A DNA stretch of 19,834 nt from the NCBI GenBank assembly GCA_046757725.1, contig JBHHYU010000059.1:1-19834 (forward strand). Direction: 5' to 3'. The stretch is from JBHHYU01 sp046757725 (GTDB lineage: Bacteria; Desulfobacterota; Binatia; UBA9968). The notes below the pieces were generated by a model. The model had not been told where the DNA came from. It did not search any database and saw nothing but the letters and a program-made list of their open reading frames with translations. Numbering within the stretch: the stretch's first letter is position 1; the number at the start of each line of letters is the position of its first letter. A program made the translations under genes and the position numbers. Below are positions 19,793-19,834 of this stretch, in pieces.

Positions 19793-19834
19793 GCTACGGG
19801 TTAATTCCCCGCAGCTTGCTGCGTAAAAACAGCT
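19793..19834 (-). repeat. 42-bp inverted repeat, right copy (reaches the window end)
   Basis: Exact reverse complement of 8778-8819. It runs to the last base of the window, so the repeat may be longer than seen. Confidence 0.85.

Noticed and set aside
1..19834. CRISPR array, tRNA or rRNA genes, phage structural genes
   Set aside because: No regularly spaced repeats, cloverleaf-like sequence, rRNA motifs or phage protein signatures were seen on reading the window; the repeated 79-bp sequences are attC sites at cassette-length spacing.

Overview
The window reads as accessory DNA from an uncultured, moderate-GC bacterium. Nothing in it (no rRNA, tRNA or housekeeping gene) fixes the taxon; the protein families would suit a proteobacterium or a neighbouring phylum. 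Every convincing gene is on the + strand. No tRNA, rRNA or CRISPR array was seen.

Left part (about 1-8450): an integron gene-cassette array without its integrase in view. A REP-associated (Y1/HUH) transposase gene with 12-bp inverted repeats lies at the left edge, 8 bp before the first attC. Eight attC sites or good candidates follow, at 1095-1193, 1959-2037, 2828-2887, 3547-3625, 5307-5364, 6350-6428, 7052-7130 and 7548-7633, plus a remnant at 4165. Four of them are near-identical 79-bp members of one family. In most cassettes the first 7-10 bases are the reverse complement of that cassette's own closing attC R'' box, which is what is expected if each was once a circle. The cassettes carry, in order: vapBC, a second vapBC, higBA, hicAB, an SDR oxidoreductase, a metallo-beta-lactamase-fold hydrolase, an RHH antitoxin with MazF, a small membrane protein and a methyltransferase. 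Five of the nine are toxin-antitoxin modules with their own promoters, as is known for large sedentary integrons, where such modules are thought to stabilise the array.

Middle (about 8450-8845): a gene-poor stretch holding a 25-bp duplicated leader, a CTTTGCG-type repeat and a 42-bp hairpin-rich sequence whose exact inverted copy ends the window at 19793-19834. The two copies bracket about 11 kb.

Right part (8842-19763): a co-oriented run of unrelated single genes: RidA-like protein, TauE/SafE permease, secreted M28 peptidase, small membrane proteins, a UbiE-like methyltransferase, MaoC hydratase, FMN-dependent alpha-hydroxy-acid dehydrogenase, a truncated BtuF-like gene next to a DUF71/COG2102 PP-loop protein, a sulfotransferase-like protein, DUF1232/YkvA, an LLM flavin oxidoreductase, an isoprenylcysteine-methyltransferase-like membrane enzyme and a cupin. 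They form no evident pathway or operon. I could not find convincing attC sites here, so this part is an island of collected genes rather than a demonstrable continuation of the cassette array.

The most noteworthy points are the cassette array itself, three toxin-antitoxin cassettes whose promoters are spaced so that transcription should begin on the start codon (leaderless mRNAs), the irregular SDR/MBL section where cassette boundaries do not match, and the 11-kb segment bracketed by inverted repeats.
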